Assembly: GCA_014155875.1 (NCBI GenBank)
Contig: JACEFZ010027925.1
Location: 124,001 to 188,000, forward strand
Direction of reading: 5' to 3'
DNA length: 64,000 bases
From: Cepaea nemoralis
Taxonomy: Eukaryota; Mollusca; Gastropoda; Stylommatophora; Helicidae
Below the pieces are notes generated by a model. That model had not been told where the DNA came from, made no database searches, and was given only the letters and a program-made list of their open reading frames with translations. Below are positions 53,119 to 64,000 of this stretch, piece after piece; position 1 is the stretch's first letter; the number at the start of each line of letters is the position of its first letter. Position numbers and translations under genes: made by a program.

Positions 53119-54104
53119 CTTGACACATGGAGATTGAAATGCAAAACAGGAAAGGAATGAATGGAAGATTTAGTTGGTGATTATGGTTTAGGAACTAAAA
53201 AATGAAAAAGGATAAAAACTGATGGAAAGCACAAAACTAAATAATATGATGATTGGAAACAAATGGTTTGAACACTGAAATAGACAACTGTCCACTGGGA
53301 AAAGCCCCAATAAAACATATACAAAAATATTGACTGCATACTGGTCAATGAGAGGTTTAGAAATGCTTTAATAAATAAATTAATAAATAAAGACAATGCC
53401 TATGTTAACAAGTGCATACAGGAAAAGAAAATTGATTTAACAAGCAGTGCAGCAAAAGTATAAGATGAAAGGAAAAACAGCTGGGATCATGCTGGAATCA
53501 TAATAGAAGAATTAGAAATACTGGGAGAATTTGGAGTAGAAATATTAGCTGAAATGGTGAATATTTACAACAGTGGATACATACCTAGTGATATTCTAAA
53601 ATCATATTTATAACTCTGCTGAGAAGACCAGGAGCTATTTAATATCAAGAATTTTGTACACTCACAACCTCATAAACCATGTCACCAAACATCTACTCAG
53701 AATAGTGAGAACAAGAATGAAAATAAAGATGGAAACTGGTGAAGAACAGCATGGATATGTCAAAGGAAAAGTTACAAATAATGCAATATACACATTACAG
53801 ACACTAATATATTGATACACACTGTATTACACAGAAAGACATGCATGTGCTGTATAGATTATACCAAGGTATTTGATCAAGTGAAGCGTGACGAAATGAT
53901 CAAAATGTTGGAAAATATTAATTATGATGAGAAAAATTTTGGAATAATAAAAAAAAATATTTACTGGAAACAAGCAGCAGCAATTAAAATAGGAAATAAA
54001 GATCACAGTTATGAACAGATGAAGTAAGGAGTAAGACAAGGAGGTGTTTTGTCACCAGATCTCATCCATTTCTCTATATCAAAGTAATAAAAGAGAGATC
54101 AATG
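53119..54104 (+). pseudogene. Decayed RTE-like LINE, endonuclease to reverse transcriptase
   Basis: Plus-strand relics in order: EDLVGDYGLGTKNEKG (endonuclease end), IIEELEILGEFGVEILAEMV, METGEEQHGYVKGK, CCIDYTKVFDQVKRDEM (RT motif A region) and VRQGGVLSPDL (motif B). Many stops and frame changes. It ends where the next LINE begins. Confidence 0.65.
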
Positions 54105-55328
54105 AGGGGCATTTGTTGATTGGGTTAACCTTCTCGGGTGTTTCATAGGATGTTCGACTCTCATTGTTGTGGTGTTATCTCCATCCCAGCTGGCCCATTT
54201 AGAACAGCTGAAGACATCCCGGTCAGCCCTCAAGAGAAGGGAGGGGCAGACCATAGGCATTCCCCACCATCCAAGGAGGCTTCCATAATTCCAGAGCTGA
54301 CACGTAGCACTCTGGTACAGGGCTCACCTAAAGAACCGTCACGTCCTGCACATGGCTGCTTAGCCTCACTTCCGTATATTGGGCCTTCTGTTCACCACAG
54401 GCTTGTTCTTCGGAAACCAGAAGAATGCGGTCTGCAGAAAGCATCCACACAGTGAGCTTTCAATTCAGACTTTTCACCTAGTGGATTTGCTAGCTAAACA
54501 ATATCCCATTTAATACCACTGGGACAGTTTTGCCACCTTTATTGCCCACACAATGAGTTTTTGTTTTGGACTTTCCCTTGTAATGGATTTGCTAACCAAG
54601 CAATATTCCATTTCATGGCACTGGGGCGCTTTTGCCACCAACATACCTGTCGTATGAAGTGTGGCAGGCTAGGAATTTGTTCATGCCCCTTTCAATGTCA
54701 TCCTGAATATAGTTAATGAAAGCTGCAGTCAACTTGAGCTTATTGACATCTCCATAGAGCGTGTCTGCAAATAAAGCGGGTGTGGGCCAAAATATCTTTC
54801 TCTGTTCTGCATATATTGGGCACTCCTGCAGCAAATGTCTGGCTACCATTTTACCAGTTCCACAATTACATTCATCAGCATCTCCTATGTTTAGTTTATT
54901 GAACAAGTGGTATTTCAACCTGTTATGTCCTGTGTGGAGTCTGAAGATTGCTGCTTGTTCATTTCGGTCGAGTTGATAATATGCCTCATCTTTATAGTGG
55001 CCTGAATGCTTTGATTCTCACTTGGTTCTATAAGTGCTTTTATAAACCTCTTTGCCTCATAGGTTATGCCTATGTCAGGCTGGGGTAGTCGTCCACCCTC
55101 TTTTGCGAATCTGTCAGCCTCTTCATTTCCAGGTATACTGCAATGTGACAGGATCCACTGTGTTACAACTTTTTTTGGATTTCTGGCATAGTCCATGGAG
55201 TGCTGCTCTTAGGTCGGCTAGTTCTGTGCTGTTTTTGCTCTTCAGTATTGAGACAGCTGACTTTGCATCTGTGAAGATAGCTATGTGTTTCTCTTTATTT
55301 TCCTCAATCAAGAGTATTTCTGCTGCCA
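54105..55328 (-). mobile_element. I/Jockey-like LINE 3' end, minus strand
   Basis: Minus strand: RNase H domain (IAIFTDAKSAVSILKS, HCSIPGNEEADRFAKEGG), a Cys-rich tail (CNCGTGKMVARHLLQECP) and about 500 bp of 3' UTR ending near 54,105. A 5'-truncated copy of the same family as 55,661-57,713 and 61,438-64,000, facing the former. Confidence 0.8.
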
Positions 55329-55660
55329 GGGCATGCGGTTGTACAAGGAAATGGGCGGGCTGACAAGCTCGTGGGTAAGGCTACTGTGGAAGGCAGACTT
55401 ATCATACATTAGGCTGACATTCTGAATACTTTGCGAGAAGTAAGTCATTCACAAGAACCAAGTGATGGCTGTGAAATTACAACCTTGGTCAGGATGCAAA
55501 ATCAGCAAATTAAAATATGTGTGGCCAAACAAGAACACTACGCTAGATACCAAAGGAGATTAATAAACCAACACAAAACTGGTGTCATTAGCTGCTACAC
55601 GCTGCGGGATTTACTGAGGAGGGATCCAGGCACTTATGGACTGAATGGTTCAATGAACTT
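55329..55660 (+). pseudogene. RNase H tail of a different LINE
   Basis: Plus strand: GHAVVQGNGRADKLVGKATV has the GH...GN..AD signature of LINE-encoded RNase H. A helical part with RRLINQHKTGVISCYTLRDL follows. It lies wedged between two inverted I/Jockey-like copies. Confidence 0.6.
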
Positions 55661-55674
55661 TAACAAAATAAGTA

Positions 55675-56904
55675 CAGTCCAAAATCAAGGAATGCGAATC
55701 ATAACTGGAAGCCTGAAGACAACACCTATTAATGAACTCGAAAAGATCACTTGTTTACAACCAATGCAGGATAGAAGAGATAGCAGAGCCTAGCAACAAG
55801 CAGAAAAATTTAGAAGATTGACAGACCACCCTATGTATAAAAGGTTTAATGGTTTTGGAAAGGGAAGACTGAAGCGTAACAACTTTGTAGAAACTGCAAA
55901 ATGAAAGATTAGGGCAGATCCCATACTTAACATATCAACAGTCAAACCCATTTACAATGCAGACAAGTTCCCAGCTTGGAGACAGCAGCAACTGCCTGAG
56001 ATGATAGAAAACATTCCAGGTATTGAGAAAAAGAACACTCAGCATGAAACCGAAAGAAGAGAAATAACCCTAAACTACATAAAAGAACATTACCCAAGCA
56101 GCAATTGGACCCATGCATATACAGATGGATCAGCCAAAGATTCAATAGAGAATGGAGGAGGAAGAATTCTCCTAAATTTAAAAAATGGAGTGAAAAAAAC
56201 ACATTCAGTGGCAACTGGAAAGTTTTCAAGTAACTTCAAAGCGGAGGTTAGAGGCTCTGAAAACTGTAGCAGAAATGCTCTTGATGGAGGAAAATAAAGA
56301 CAAGCAAATAGCTATCTTCACAGATGCAAAGTCAGCTGTCTCAATACTGAAGAGCAATAAAAGCACAGAAATAGCTGACCTAAGAGCAGCACTCCATGGT
56401 CTAAGCCAGAAATCCAAAAAAGTTGTAATACAGTGGATCCCATCACATTGCAGTATACCTAGAAATGAAGAGGCTGACAGACTGGCAAAAGAGGGCGGAC
56501 GACTACCACAGCCTGACATAGACATAACTTACAATGAGGCAAAGAGGTTGATAAAAAGCACCTATAAAACCAAATGGGAATCAGAGCATCCAGGCCACCA
56601 GAAAGATGATGCATATTACAAACTCGACCGAAGAGAACAAGTAGCAATCTTCAGACTCTGCACAGGACATAACAGGCTGAAATACCACTTGTTCAATAAA
56701 CTAAAGATAGGAGATACCAATGAATGTAATTGTCGAACTGGAAAAATGACAGCAAAACATTTGCTGCAGGATTGCCCAATATATGCAGAACAGAGAAAGA
56801 TATTTTGGCCCACACCTGCTTCATTTGAGGACAAGCTCTATGGAGATATCAACAAGCTCAAGTTGACCGCAGCTTACTTTAACTACATACAGGTTGACAT
56901 TTAA
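55675..56904 (+). pseudogene. LINE ORF2: RT end, RNase H and zinc-like tail
   Basis: Open pieces: MRIITGSLKTTPINELEKIT; HAYTDGSAKDSIENGGGRI (first RNase H Asp, about 56,115); FTDAKSAVSILKS (about 56,318); HCSIPRNEEADRLAKEGG (last Asp, about 56,450); and a tail with CNCRTGKMTAKHLLQDCP. Stops at about 55,791 and 55,902 and a frameshift near 56,270 break it. RNase H at the end of ORF2 marks the I/Jockey group of LINEs. Confidence 0.78.
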
Positions 56905-56974
56905 AGGTGTATGAAGAAGTATTCAGACTGCCACACTTCATACCACAGATATGTCAGTTACAAAAGCCTCCCAA

Positions 56975-57260
56975 AGGCATGAAATGGAATATTGCTCGGA
57001 TAGCAAATCCATTACGTGGAAAGTCCGAATCAAAAGCTCACTGTGTGAGCTTCATAAAAGGTGGAAAAAGTGTCCTAGTGGCACGAAATGGAATATTGCT
57101 TGGATAGCAAATCCTTTACGTGGAAAGTCCGAATCAAAAGCTCACCGTGTGGGCTTCAAATAAGGTGGAAAAAGTGTCCTAGTGGCACGAAATGGAATAT
57201 TGCTCAGATAGCAAATCCATTGCACGGAAAGTCTGAGTCGAATGCTCACTGTGTGGATGT
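56975..57260 (+). repeat. 104-bp tandem repeat in the LINE 3' UTR
   Basis: Three copies, each with GAAATGGAATATTGCT starting at 56,981, 57,085 and 57,189. The inverted copy at 54,440-54,640 has two related units. Confidence 0.85.
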
Positions 57261-57713
57261 CATCTGCACACTGCATTCTTCTGGTTTCCGGAAAACAGCC
57301 TTTGGTGAACGGAAGGCCCAATATACGGAAGTGAGACTAAGCATCCATGTGCAGGACGCGACGATTCCTTGGGTGAGCCCAGTACCAGAGTGCTATGTGT
57401 TGGCTCTGCAAGTATGGAAGCCTCCTTGGATGGCGGGGAATGCCCATGGTCTGCCCCTGCCTTCCCTTGAGGGTTGACCAGGATGTCATTGGCTGTTCTA
57501 TATGGGCCAGCTCTGGGATGGGGGATAACACCACACCAGTGAGAGTCAAACGTCCTAAGAAACCCCCGGGAAGGTTAACCCGGTCAACAAATGCCCGCAG
57601 AAGTCGGATGTGTAGGCCTAACGGCGCAAGAACGCAGCTCTGCTGTAAACAGGCACAACGCAATCACATCTGGAAAAAAAACTCCGGATGAACGAAGAAG
57701 AAGAAGAAGAATG

Positions 57714-57932
57714 GTTCAATGTACAATGAGGATGATCTGTCAACTAACTAACTAGATCATACACCAGCTTAAATTGCACATGAACACTTAATCATTCTAC
57801 TTCTCCATCTGTCGTTTACTTGAAATTGATTGTTTATAGCTGAAATGTTTGCCTGTTTTATTACACATACACATTTGTTCGATACCTTTTATATCCATGA
57901 GGCTATTAATTATTTACTTTGGTGTGTTTCAG
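57714..57932. other. Sequence upstream of the zinc-finger gene; possible intron end
   Basis: No frame of note. The right end (57,911-57,932) is T-rich and finishes GTGTGTTTCAG, a good 3' splice site. Confidence 0.35.
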
Positions 57933-58094
57933 AAACTCACTCATGGTCTCCAAGGAGACCTTACCTCTCCATACAAGAGCATTCACAAAAGTGGACAAAT
58001 GACAGCATTGATGTGAAGGTTGTGAAACAAGAATTACCGGATGTGTGTGAGGACAGGAGTCACAGCTTCAGTAAAATAGCAGACATAGCTGGGG
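57933..58094 (+). CDS. Possible upstream coding exon of the zinc-finger gene
   Basis: Bounded by TTTCAG before and GTAAGC after: 162 bp, open in phase 1-1, 54 codons. It includes VKVVKQELPDVCEDRS, with a VKQE sumoylation-type site common in zinc-finger regulators. If skipped or read through, the frame stops at 58,106-58,108, just before the ATG at 58,112. Inferred from splice signals only. Confidence 0.35.
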
Positions 58095-58111
58095 GTAAGC
58101 AACATTAAGAA

Positions 58112-59932
58112 ATGACAGGGGACAGCAACTCAGAATCAAGAATGGTTGAGAACAGTTGTAAGGCATCAGTAAAACATGAAAATTGTTCTCAAATGTCAGA
58201 AAATGTGTCTTCTTTTGCTGGGATTGGCATTCTGAAGAAACATAAGCGAACACATACAGGAGAGAAGCTTTACATGTGTGATGATTGTGGTGCTTCTTTT
58301 ATTCAAATCAGCAGTTTTAAGCGCCATATGCTGAGACATACAAGAGAAAAACCTTACATTTGTGATGCTTGTTGTGCTTCTTTCACGCGTGCTAGCCATC
58401 TGAAGGACCATAAGAGAACACATACAGGAGAGAAACCTTACAAGTGTAATTATTGTGATGCTGCTTTTGCTTATTCTAGCAGTCTGAAGAGACATAAGAG
58501 AACACATACAGGAGAGAAACCTTACAAGTGTGATGATTGTGATGTTTCTTTTACTTACGCTGGCAGTTTGAAGTGCCATAGGAGAACACATACAGGAGGG
58601 AAACCTTACAAGTGTGATGATTGTGGTGCTTCTTTTAAGCATGCAAAAAATCTAAAGGACCATATTAGAACACATACAGGAGAGACACCTTACAAGTGTG
58701 ATGATTGTGGTGCTTCTTTTAAGAATACTACAAATCTGAAGTACCATATGGTAACACATACAGGACAGGAACTTTACAAGTGTGATGATTGTGGTGCTTC
58801 TTTTACTCAGTCTGGCAGTCTGAGGAACCATAAGAGAACACATACAGGAGAGAAACCTTACAAGTGTGATGATTGTGGTGGTGCTTTTATTAAATCTAGC
58901 CATCTGAAGGTTCATAAGAGAATACATACAGGAGAGAAACCTTACAAGTGTGATGATTGTGGCGCTTCTTTTACTCAATCTAGCAGTCTGAAGAGCCATA
59001 AGAGAACGCATAAAGGAGGGAAACCTTACAAGTGTGATGATTGTGGTGCTTCTTTTACTCAACCTGGCAATCTGAAGGCCCATAAGAGAACACATACAGG
59101 AGAGAAACCTTACAAGTGTGAAGATTGTTGTTCTTCTTTTAAGTGGGCTAGCCATCTGAAGAACCATAAGAGAACACATACAGGAGAGAAACCTTACAAG
59201 TGTGATGATTGTGGTGCTACATTTACTCAAGCTGGTAGTTTGAAGAAACATAAGAGAACACATACAGGAGAGAAACCTTACAAGTGTGATGATTGTGGTG
59301 CTTCTTTTAAGCATACTTACAGTCTGAAGTACCATATGGGAATACATACAGGAAACAAACCTTACAAGTGTGATATCTGTGGCGTTTCCTTTATTATACC
59401 TAGACTTCTGAAGATCCATAGGAGAACACATACAGGAGAGAAACCTTACAAGTGTGAGGATTGTGGTGCTTCTTTTAATGATGCTAGCAAGCTGAAGAAC
59501 CATAAGATTACACATACAGGAGAGAAACCTTACAAGTGTGATGATTGTGGTGCTTCTTTTAAGCGTGCCAGAAGTCTAAAGCGCCATAAGAGAACATATA
59601 CAGGAGAGAAACCTTACAAGTGTGATGATTGTGGTGCTTCTTTTAAGCGTGCCAGAAGTCTAAAGCACCATAAAAGAACACATACAGGAGAGAAACCTTA
59701 CAAGTGTGATGATTGTGGTGCTTCTTTTATAAATACTAGTAATCTGAAGTACCATATGGGAAAACATACAGGACAGAAACTTTGCAAGTGTGATGATTGT
59801 GGTGCTTCTTTTATTCAAGCTTTTAGTTTGAAGTACCATTTGAGAACACATACAGGAGAGAAGCCTTACAAGTGTGGTGCTTTTTTCAATAAATCCAGCC
59901 ATCTGAAGGACCATAAGAGAACACATACATGA
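58112..59932 (+). CDS. C2H2 zinc-finger protein, about 20 tandem fingers
   Basis: 606 aa. After about 45 unstructured residues and a half-finger (LKKHKRTHTGEK), twenty 28-residue units follow with consensus YKCDDCGASF...L..H...H and TGEKP linkers. That makes a sequence-specific DNA-binding protein of the KRAB-less invertebrate type. Unit 16 has lost its second zinc His (HKRTY), and unit 20 lacks its first Cys pair spacing (YKCGAFF). Finger units are 84 bp and very similar in DNA, a sign of recent expansion. The stop at 59,930 lies in a linker where GGA became TGA, and fingers continue beyond it. The gene may be active, or a truncated copy. Confidence 0.82.
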   Translation: MTGDSNSESRMVENSCKASVKHENCSQMSENVSSFAGIGILKKHKRTHTGEKLYMCDDCGASFIQISSFKRHMLRHTREKPYICDACCASFTRASHLKDHKRTHTGEKPYKCNYCDAAFAYSSSLKRHKRTHTGEKPYKCDDCDVSFTYAGSLKCHRRTHTGGKPYKCDDCGASFKHAKNLKDHIRTHTGETPYKCDDCGASFKNTTNLKYHMVTHTGQELYKCDDCGASFTQSGSLRNHKRTHTGEKPYKCDDCGGAFIKSSHLKVHKRIHTGEKPYKCDDCGASFTQSSSLKSHKRTHKGGKPYKCDDCGASFTQPGNLKAHKRTHTGEKPYKCEDCCSSFKWASHLKNHKRTHTGEKPYKCDDCGATFTQAGSLKKHKRTHTGEKPYKCDDCGASFKHTYSLKYHMGIHTGNKPYKCDICGVSFIIPRLLKIHRRTHTGEKPYKCEDCGASFNDASKLKNHKITHTGEKPYKCDDCGASFKRARSLKRHKRTYTGEKPYKCDDCGASFKRARSLKHHKRTHTGEKPYKCDDCGASFINTSNLKYHMGKHTGQKLCKCDDCGASFIQAFSLKYHLRTHTGEKPYKCGAFFNKSSHLKDHKRTHT

Positions 59933-60290
59933 GAGAAACCTTACAAGTGTGATGATTGTTGTGTTTCTTTTACTCAAGCTGGCAATTTGAAGTACCTTAG
60001 GAGAACACATACATGAGATAAACTGTACAAGTGTGATGATTGTAGTACTTGTATGTTTTTTAACCTAGGCATCTGAAGGACCATAAGAAAACACATACAG
60101 GAGAGAAACCTTACAAGTGTGATGATGTGATGTTTCATTCACTAACGCTGACAGTTTGAAGCACCAGAAGAAAACTCTAAAAGGAGAAAAACCTTACAAG
60201 TGTGATTATTGTGGTGCTGCTTTTGCTTATGCTAGCAATCTGAAGAACCATACAGGAGAGAAATCTTACAAGTGTGATGATTGCAGGTGA
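59933..60290 (+). pseudogene. Degenerate continuation of the zinc-finger array
   Basis: At least four more finger units follow the stop: YKCDDCCVSFTQAGNLKYL, a second ACATGA stop in the next linker (about 60,013), then frameshifted units recognisable by HTGEKP-like DNA to about 60,290. It shows the array was once longer. Confidence 0.75.
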
Positions 60291-60890
60291 CAGGTTCAAA
60301 TCTTGGTGTGATAACTATAGCTTTCAATGTCTATGTTGTCTAGTGTGCCCCCTAATCTCTACTTCTTTCTTCTAAGCATATAATCAACATTGACTCCATG
60401 AAAATATCAGAGAATGGAGTGCAGAGTCAGGGTCAACAATGTGTGCCAGAGACCAGAAACCAGAAACAGAAATCTCTTTTGTGGATGTGGAAGGCAGCAG
60501 GAGACACCACATACATTCCCCCAGAGATAATCTGTGGACTGTGATGAAGCTAGATTTATGGCAGGCAATTCTTGAATGAAACCATAGCACACTTCCTTTT
60601 GATCTGTGGGTGGTGTGCCCTATTCCTTGTCTGCTGAGATAAGGACACACATTAGAAAATCCCATGACCACATTGAGATTGTTGAACATCAATCACCAGC
60701 TGGAGATCGTAAAGTGTAGGCCTTAAAGACAACAGTTTTAGCAATATTTCTAAATGAGACATCTACACATAATATATGAAGCCCATAAACGGGCACTCTC
60801 CCACTGTTTATGCTTCACCTTGACACCACAATGTACAGGATGGATTAGATGAGAGACACACAATAGAGTATACACAATTTGTTTGTCTTC
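60291..60890. other. Unassigned sequence
   Basis: No gene or repeat recognised. Minus-strand frames at 60,384-60,692 have no known domain. Confidence 0.3.
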
Positions 60891-60913
60891 TGGCTATGGG
60901 CTCTATCAATCAA

Positions 60914-61437
60914 TCATGTGCCATGCCGGAAAGCGTGGGCGGTCATGACTCGCCATTTCACTTGATCACCAGCGTCGTGGATCAGCTCAGTGTTCCTGTC
61001 TCGTCCATGCCATGTGGCCAAGCCATCCAGGTATTTTCCTCTCTGTCTTCCTCTTGGTCTTATCCCTTCAATCTTGCCAGTTGTCACCAAGTTCTCCAAT
61101 CCATTTCTTCTCATAACATGTCCAAAAAATTTTGACTGTCTACATCTAATTTCTCTAATCAGTTTACGATGTTCATTTGTCTCCTATAGTACTGGGTCAT
61201 TGGTTTTTCTATCTGTCCATGGTATTCTTTGCATTTTCCTCAGAAACCACATTTCTGCAGCCATCAGATGTTTTTCAGCTTGACTGCTCATTGTCCAAGT
61301 TTCACATCCATACAAAAGAACAGGCTCTATGTATCCCCTCAACACTCTTTTTCTCGTTTCAATTGACATCTTTTTATTGGTCAGAATGTTTTTCATCTTG
61401 CTAAAGGCTACTTTCGCCTTATTTTCACCTTACTTTC
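60914..61437 (-). pseudogene. RTE-like LINE 3' end
   Basis: Minus strand from about 61,415: KKMSIETRKRVLRGYIEPVL, LLYGCETWT, AAEMWFLRKMQRIPWTDR, then after a stop FFGHVMRRNGLENLVTTGKI and the terminal RHGT-stop at 60,914. A 5'-truncated insertion that cuts the RNase H of the LINE to its right. Confidence 0.75.
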
Positions 61438-64000
61438 GGCTACTTTCTGCATATGCATGCATATCTGTTTCATGCTGAGTGTTCTTTTTCTCAATACCAG
61501 GAATGTTTTCTATCATCTCAGGCAGTTGCTGCTGTCTCCAAGCTGGGAACTTGTGTGCATTGTAAATGGGTTTGACTGTTGATATGTTAAGTATAGGACC
61601 TGCCCTAATCTTTCGTTTTGCAGTTTGTACAAAGTTGCTACACTTCAGTCTTCCCTTTCCAAAACCACTAAACCTTTTATACATAGGGTGGTCTTTTCAA
61701 TCTTCTAAATTTGTCTGCTTGTTGCTGGGCTCTGCTATCTCTTCTATCCTGCATTGGTTGTAAACAAGTGATCTTTTCTAGTTCATTAATAGGCATTGTC
61801 TTCAGGCTTCCAGTTATGATTCGCATTCCTTGATTTTGGACTCTACTTATTTTGTTAAAGTTTGACTTAGCTGCTGTTGCCCAAGCTGCAATGCCATATT
61901 CCAGTACTGGCCTCACCCGTCCAGTATATAACTTTTTGAGAACTTTCTCATCTGCTCCCCACGTTGTACCAGCAAGCTTTTTCATGATTGCCATTCTTTG
62001 CCTTGCTCTTGTTCGATTTGTCTCAACCTGTGTTTTCCATGTCAGGCGACGATCAAAGGTGACTCCTAGATAGTTTGGATTTTCCTCATGGCGCAATATT
62101 TTTCCATTCAATACCAGATTAGGTTGCGGAGTTTTATTTGAGAGAGAGAACACTGTGCATATTGTTTTCTCCTCACTTATCTTCACTAGCCATGATTTTG
62201 ACCAGTCCTCTAGTGCTAATAAGGCTTGCTGAATTCTGTTGTTAGCTGTACTAATATATTCTTCAGATGTCCATATGGCTAGGTCATCTGCAAAGGAGGA
62301 TGTGTGTACTCTGGCTGGAAAATTTTCCGTGATGTTGTTTATTTATGCTAGGAATAATGTTGGTGAAAGAACTCCTCCTTGGGGGACACCTAGCTCCAAC
62401 AGCATTATTTTGCTGGTTTGTCCTTGTACTTTTGTCCTGGCAGTTCTGTTCTCAAGGTAGTGGCTGATCCAATTGTACATTTTCCCACAAACATGCATTT
62501 TTTGCAGTTTTACTTTCAGTCCTTCCTTCCATACTTTATCAAATGCTTTTTCTAAATCTGTCCAGACCGCTAGTGTGTGCTTTTTCTCTTGGAAGGCATC
62601 CTCTATTTCCTGACTATATTGGTTATTTGATCTTCAGTGGATCTGTACTTTCTGAATCCTGCTTGGTGTGGTGTTAAGAGTTTGTTTTCTTCCAGATGCC
62701 ATGTTAGCCTGCCATTGATAATGCATTCCATTAATTTTCCTACATAGCTAAGTAGACTGATAGGTCGATAGCCATTTGGTTCTTCCAGGTCTTTTCCTTT
62801 CTTTGGGACTGGTATTAGTATAGCTTCCTTCTATGCCTGTGGGACTATTCCCCTCTTCCAGCTGTAATTTAGGACTGCTAGTAGTTTCTTTTTTGCCTTA
62901 GTGCCTAGTCCTATTAGCATTTCATTTGTGATTCCATCCTTTCCTGGTGATTTCTTCTTTTTAGGGTATTCATTGCCTGTTCCATTTCTTCCATTGTTAG
63001 ATTTGCCATCATATAATCTGCTGCTGTCTCTGTATTACTATGATGTATCTGTTTGTCTTTGATTGCTTTCTTCTGTTCGGTTGTAATATCAATGTGGTTT
63101 GCACTGGCATAGTGTTCCATTAGTGCATTTGCAGCCTTTTTTCCTGTAAGCAAGGCATTTCCTTGTTTAATTGTTATTTGTTTGTTTCTAGGTCCTTCAT
63201 TGTTCATGGCTTTCACTAGTTTCCATAGTTTGTTTCCATCCCTGTCAAAATTTAGGTGTTCTGTTTTTTCCCTCCAACAATCTCTTGTTGTTTGATTTAC
63301 TGTTCTTTTATATTTTGCTGAGATGGCTTTGAGAGAGATGTTCGCTTCAGTTGTTTGTTCTCTCTTTCTCTCTCTGCTGTCTTTCTGGCATCTTCAACTT
63401 TGTCCTCCAAAATTTGTAGTTCTTCAGTCCAGTATGGTTTGTAATTTTTCCTCGATCCTCTTGGAATAGACTCAGTGGCTGCCTGAATTATTGCTCTGTT
63501 TAGACTTTCCACCATTTGCTTCCTGTTGCCATATCGTGTATTTATGTTTTCACAATATTTGTCTGTTAGTATGGCAAATCTGTCCCAATCTGCTCGTTTG
63601 TAATTCCAGCGGGGCAAAGGTTTTTACTCCTGTGGAACATACTCCATATTCATTACAAGCTTGATTGGTCTGTGGTCACTACCTGCTAGTTGGTCAAGCA
63701 CATGGCGATCGATTTTGTGGAGGATGTCTCCTGTGCAGAAAGCTAAGTCTGGAGTAGAAGTGGTAATCCATCTTCTGGAGTAGAAGCTCGGTGTGTCATC
63801 CGCTTTGTTGAGTAGATGGAGATTTGAGTCTATTTCCCAGTCCTCCACTTCATCTCCTCTTTTGTCAGTATCTGGGTATCCCCATCTTTCTGAACGACTA
63901 TTAAAGTCTCCGACAATAATGCAATTTGTGTCAGTTATTTTCATGTTTGAGAGTGTAAGATCCTTATCTGCTGGGCTATATATACAGATTGTAAATTTTT
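61438..64000 (-). mobile_element. I/Jockey-like LINE, endonuclease to RT, running off the window
   Basis: Same family as 10,873-12,260. Minus strand: AP endonuclease (63,624-64,000), linker, RT (61,677-63,216) and the first part of RNase H, lost at 61,437 where an RTE-like 3' end abuts. The 5' end lies beyond the window. Confidence 0.85.
61480..64000 (-). pseudogene. LINE ORF2 (endonuclease, RT), broken
   Basis: Endonuclease blocks IIVGDFNSRSERWGYPDTD (about 63,920) and GSDHRPIKLVMNMEY (about 63,680). RT includes the catalytic box FADDLAIW at about 62,277-62,300, NYLGVTFDRRLTWKTQV (about 62,070) and RPVLEYGIAAWATAA (about 61,900). Frames change near 63,620, 63,290, 62,910 and 62,190, and stops are frequent between 62,200 and 62,900. 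It would nick the target and copy its RNA; this copy cannot. Confidence 0.8.

Larger units (their letters stand above)
55661..57713 (+). mobile_element. I/Jockey-like LINE 3' end, plus strand
   Basis: A 5'-truncated copy beginning inside the RT thumb (TVQNQGMRIITGSLKT). It continues through RNase H and the Cys-rich tail to a long 3' UTR with a 104-bp triplicate and a (GAA)n end at about 57,691-57,712. Forms an inverted pair with 54,105-55,328. Confidence 0.82.

Noticed and set aside
58196..60010. Long minus-strand ORFs across the zinc-finger gene
   Set aside because: Antisense shadows of the 84-bp finger repeat, which has no stops in that frame.

Overview
This is eukaryotic, almost certainly animal, DNA made nearly entirely of mobile elements stacked inside one another. 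It holds no bacterial-type operons, rRNA, tRNA genes or CRISPR arrays. The TE mix (Gmr1-like and other Ty3/Gypsy LTR elements, RTE-like and I/Jockey-like LINEs, hAT, piggyBac-type and tRNA-derived SINE copies, an invertebrate-type PolB element) suggests a marine invertebrate, perhaps a mollusc. That placement is inference. The only cellular-looking gene is a C2H2 zinc-finger array.

1-10,860: an endogenous DNA-virus-like (Polinton/adintovirus-like) fragment. On the plus strand it encodes a 1,299-aa protein: two C2H2 fingers, a Ser/Thr-rich repeat region, a family-B DNA polymerase with all three exonuclease motifs, and a Vsr-like nuclease module between polymerase motifs A and B. The polymerase C-terminus is split off by a frameshift and two stops. 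Divergently encoded is a 128-aa Bcl-2-like protein, starting only 11 bp from the polymerase start. Upstream is a gene resembling a virion-type protein, with a paralogous fragment beside it. The left half is tandemly duplicated (3.7-kb unit). The right end has AP-1/CACCC-like repeats and a hairpin.

10,873-30,930: a nest. A 67-bp satellite was split by an ORF1-only LINE (13-bp target duplication). That LINE was split by a Gmr1-like LTR retrotransposon (target duplication GAGCC; integrase encoded before reverse transcriptase). The 3' LTR of that element was split by a non-autonomous LTR retrotransposon carrying a novel repeated ORF. A solo LTR and a hAT MITE interrupt or border the same satellite.

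30,930-40,110: a 51-bp minisatellite split by an old LTR of the Gmr1-like family, itself split by a 576-bp insertion with a Penelope-type hammerhead relic, a long (AT)n and a 2-kb polypyrimidine tract. Decayed LINE 3' ends and microsatellites follow.

40,116-45,900: a complete but inactive hAT transposon (target duplication ATCGGGGG) carrying a SINE, further SINE copies, and a foldback structure split by a TTAA-flanked piggyBac-like MITE.

45,905-52,944: a young gag-protease LTR retrotransposon on the minus strand. An RTE-like LINE sits in its protease; both insertions have 5-bp target duplications.

52,945-64,000: LINE fragments, including an inverted pair of I/Jockey-like 3' ends, the zinc-finger gene, and a larger I/Jockey-like LINE running off the window on the minus strand.
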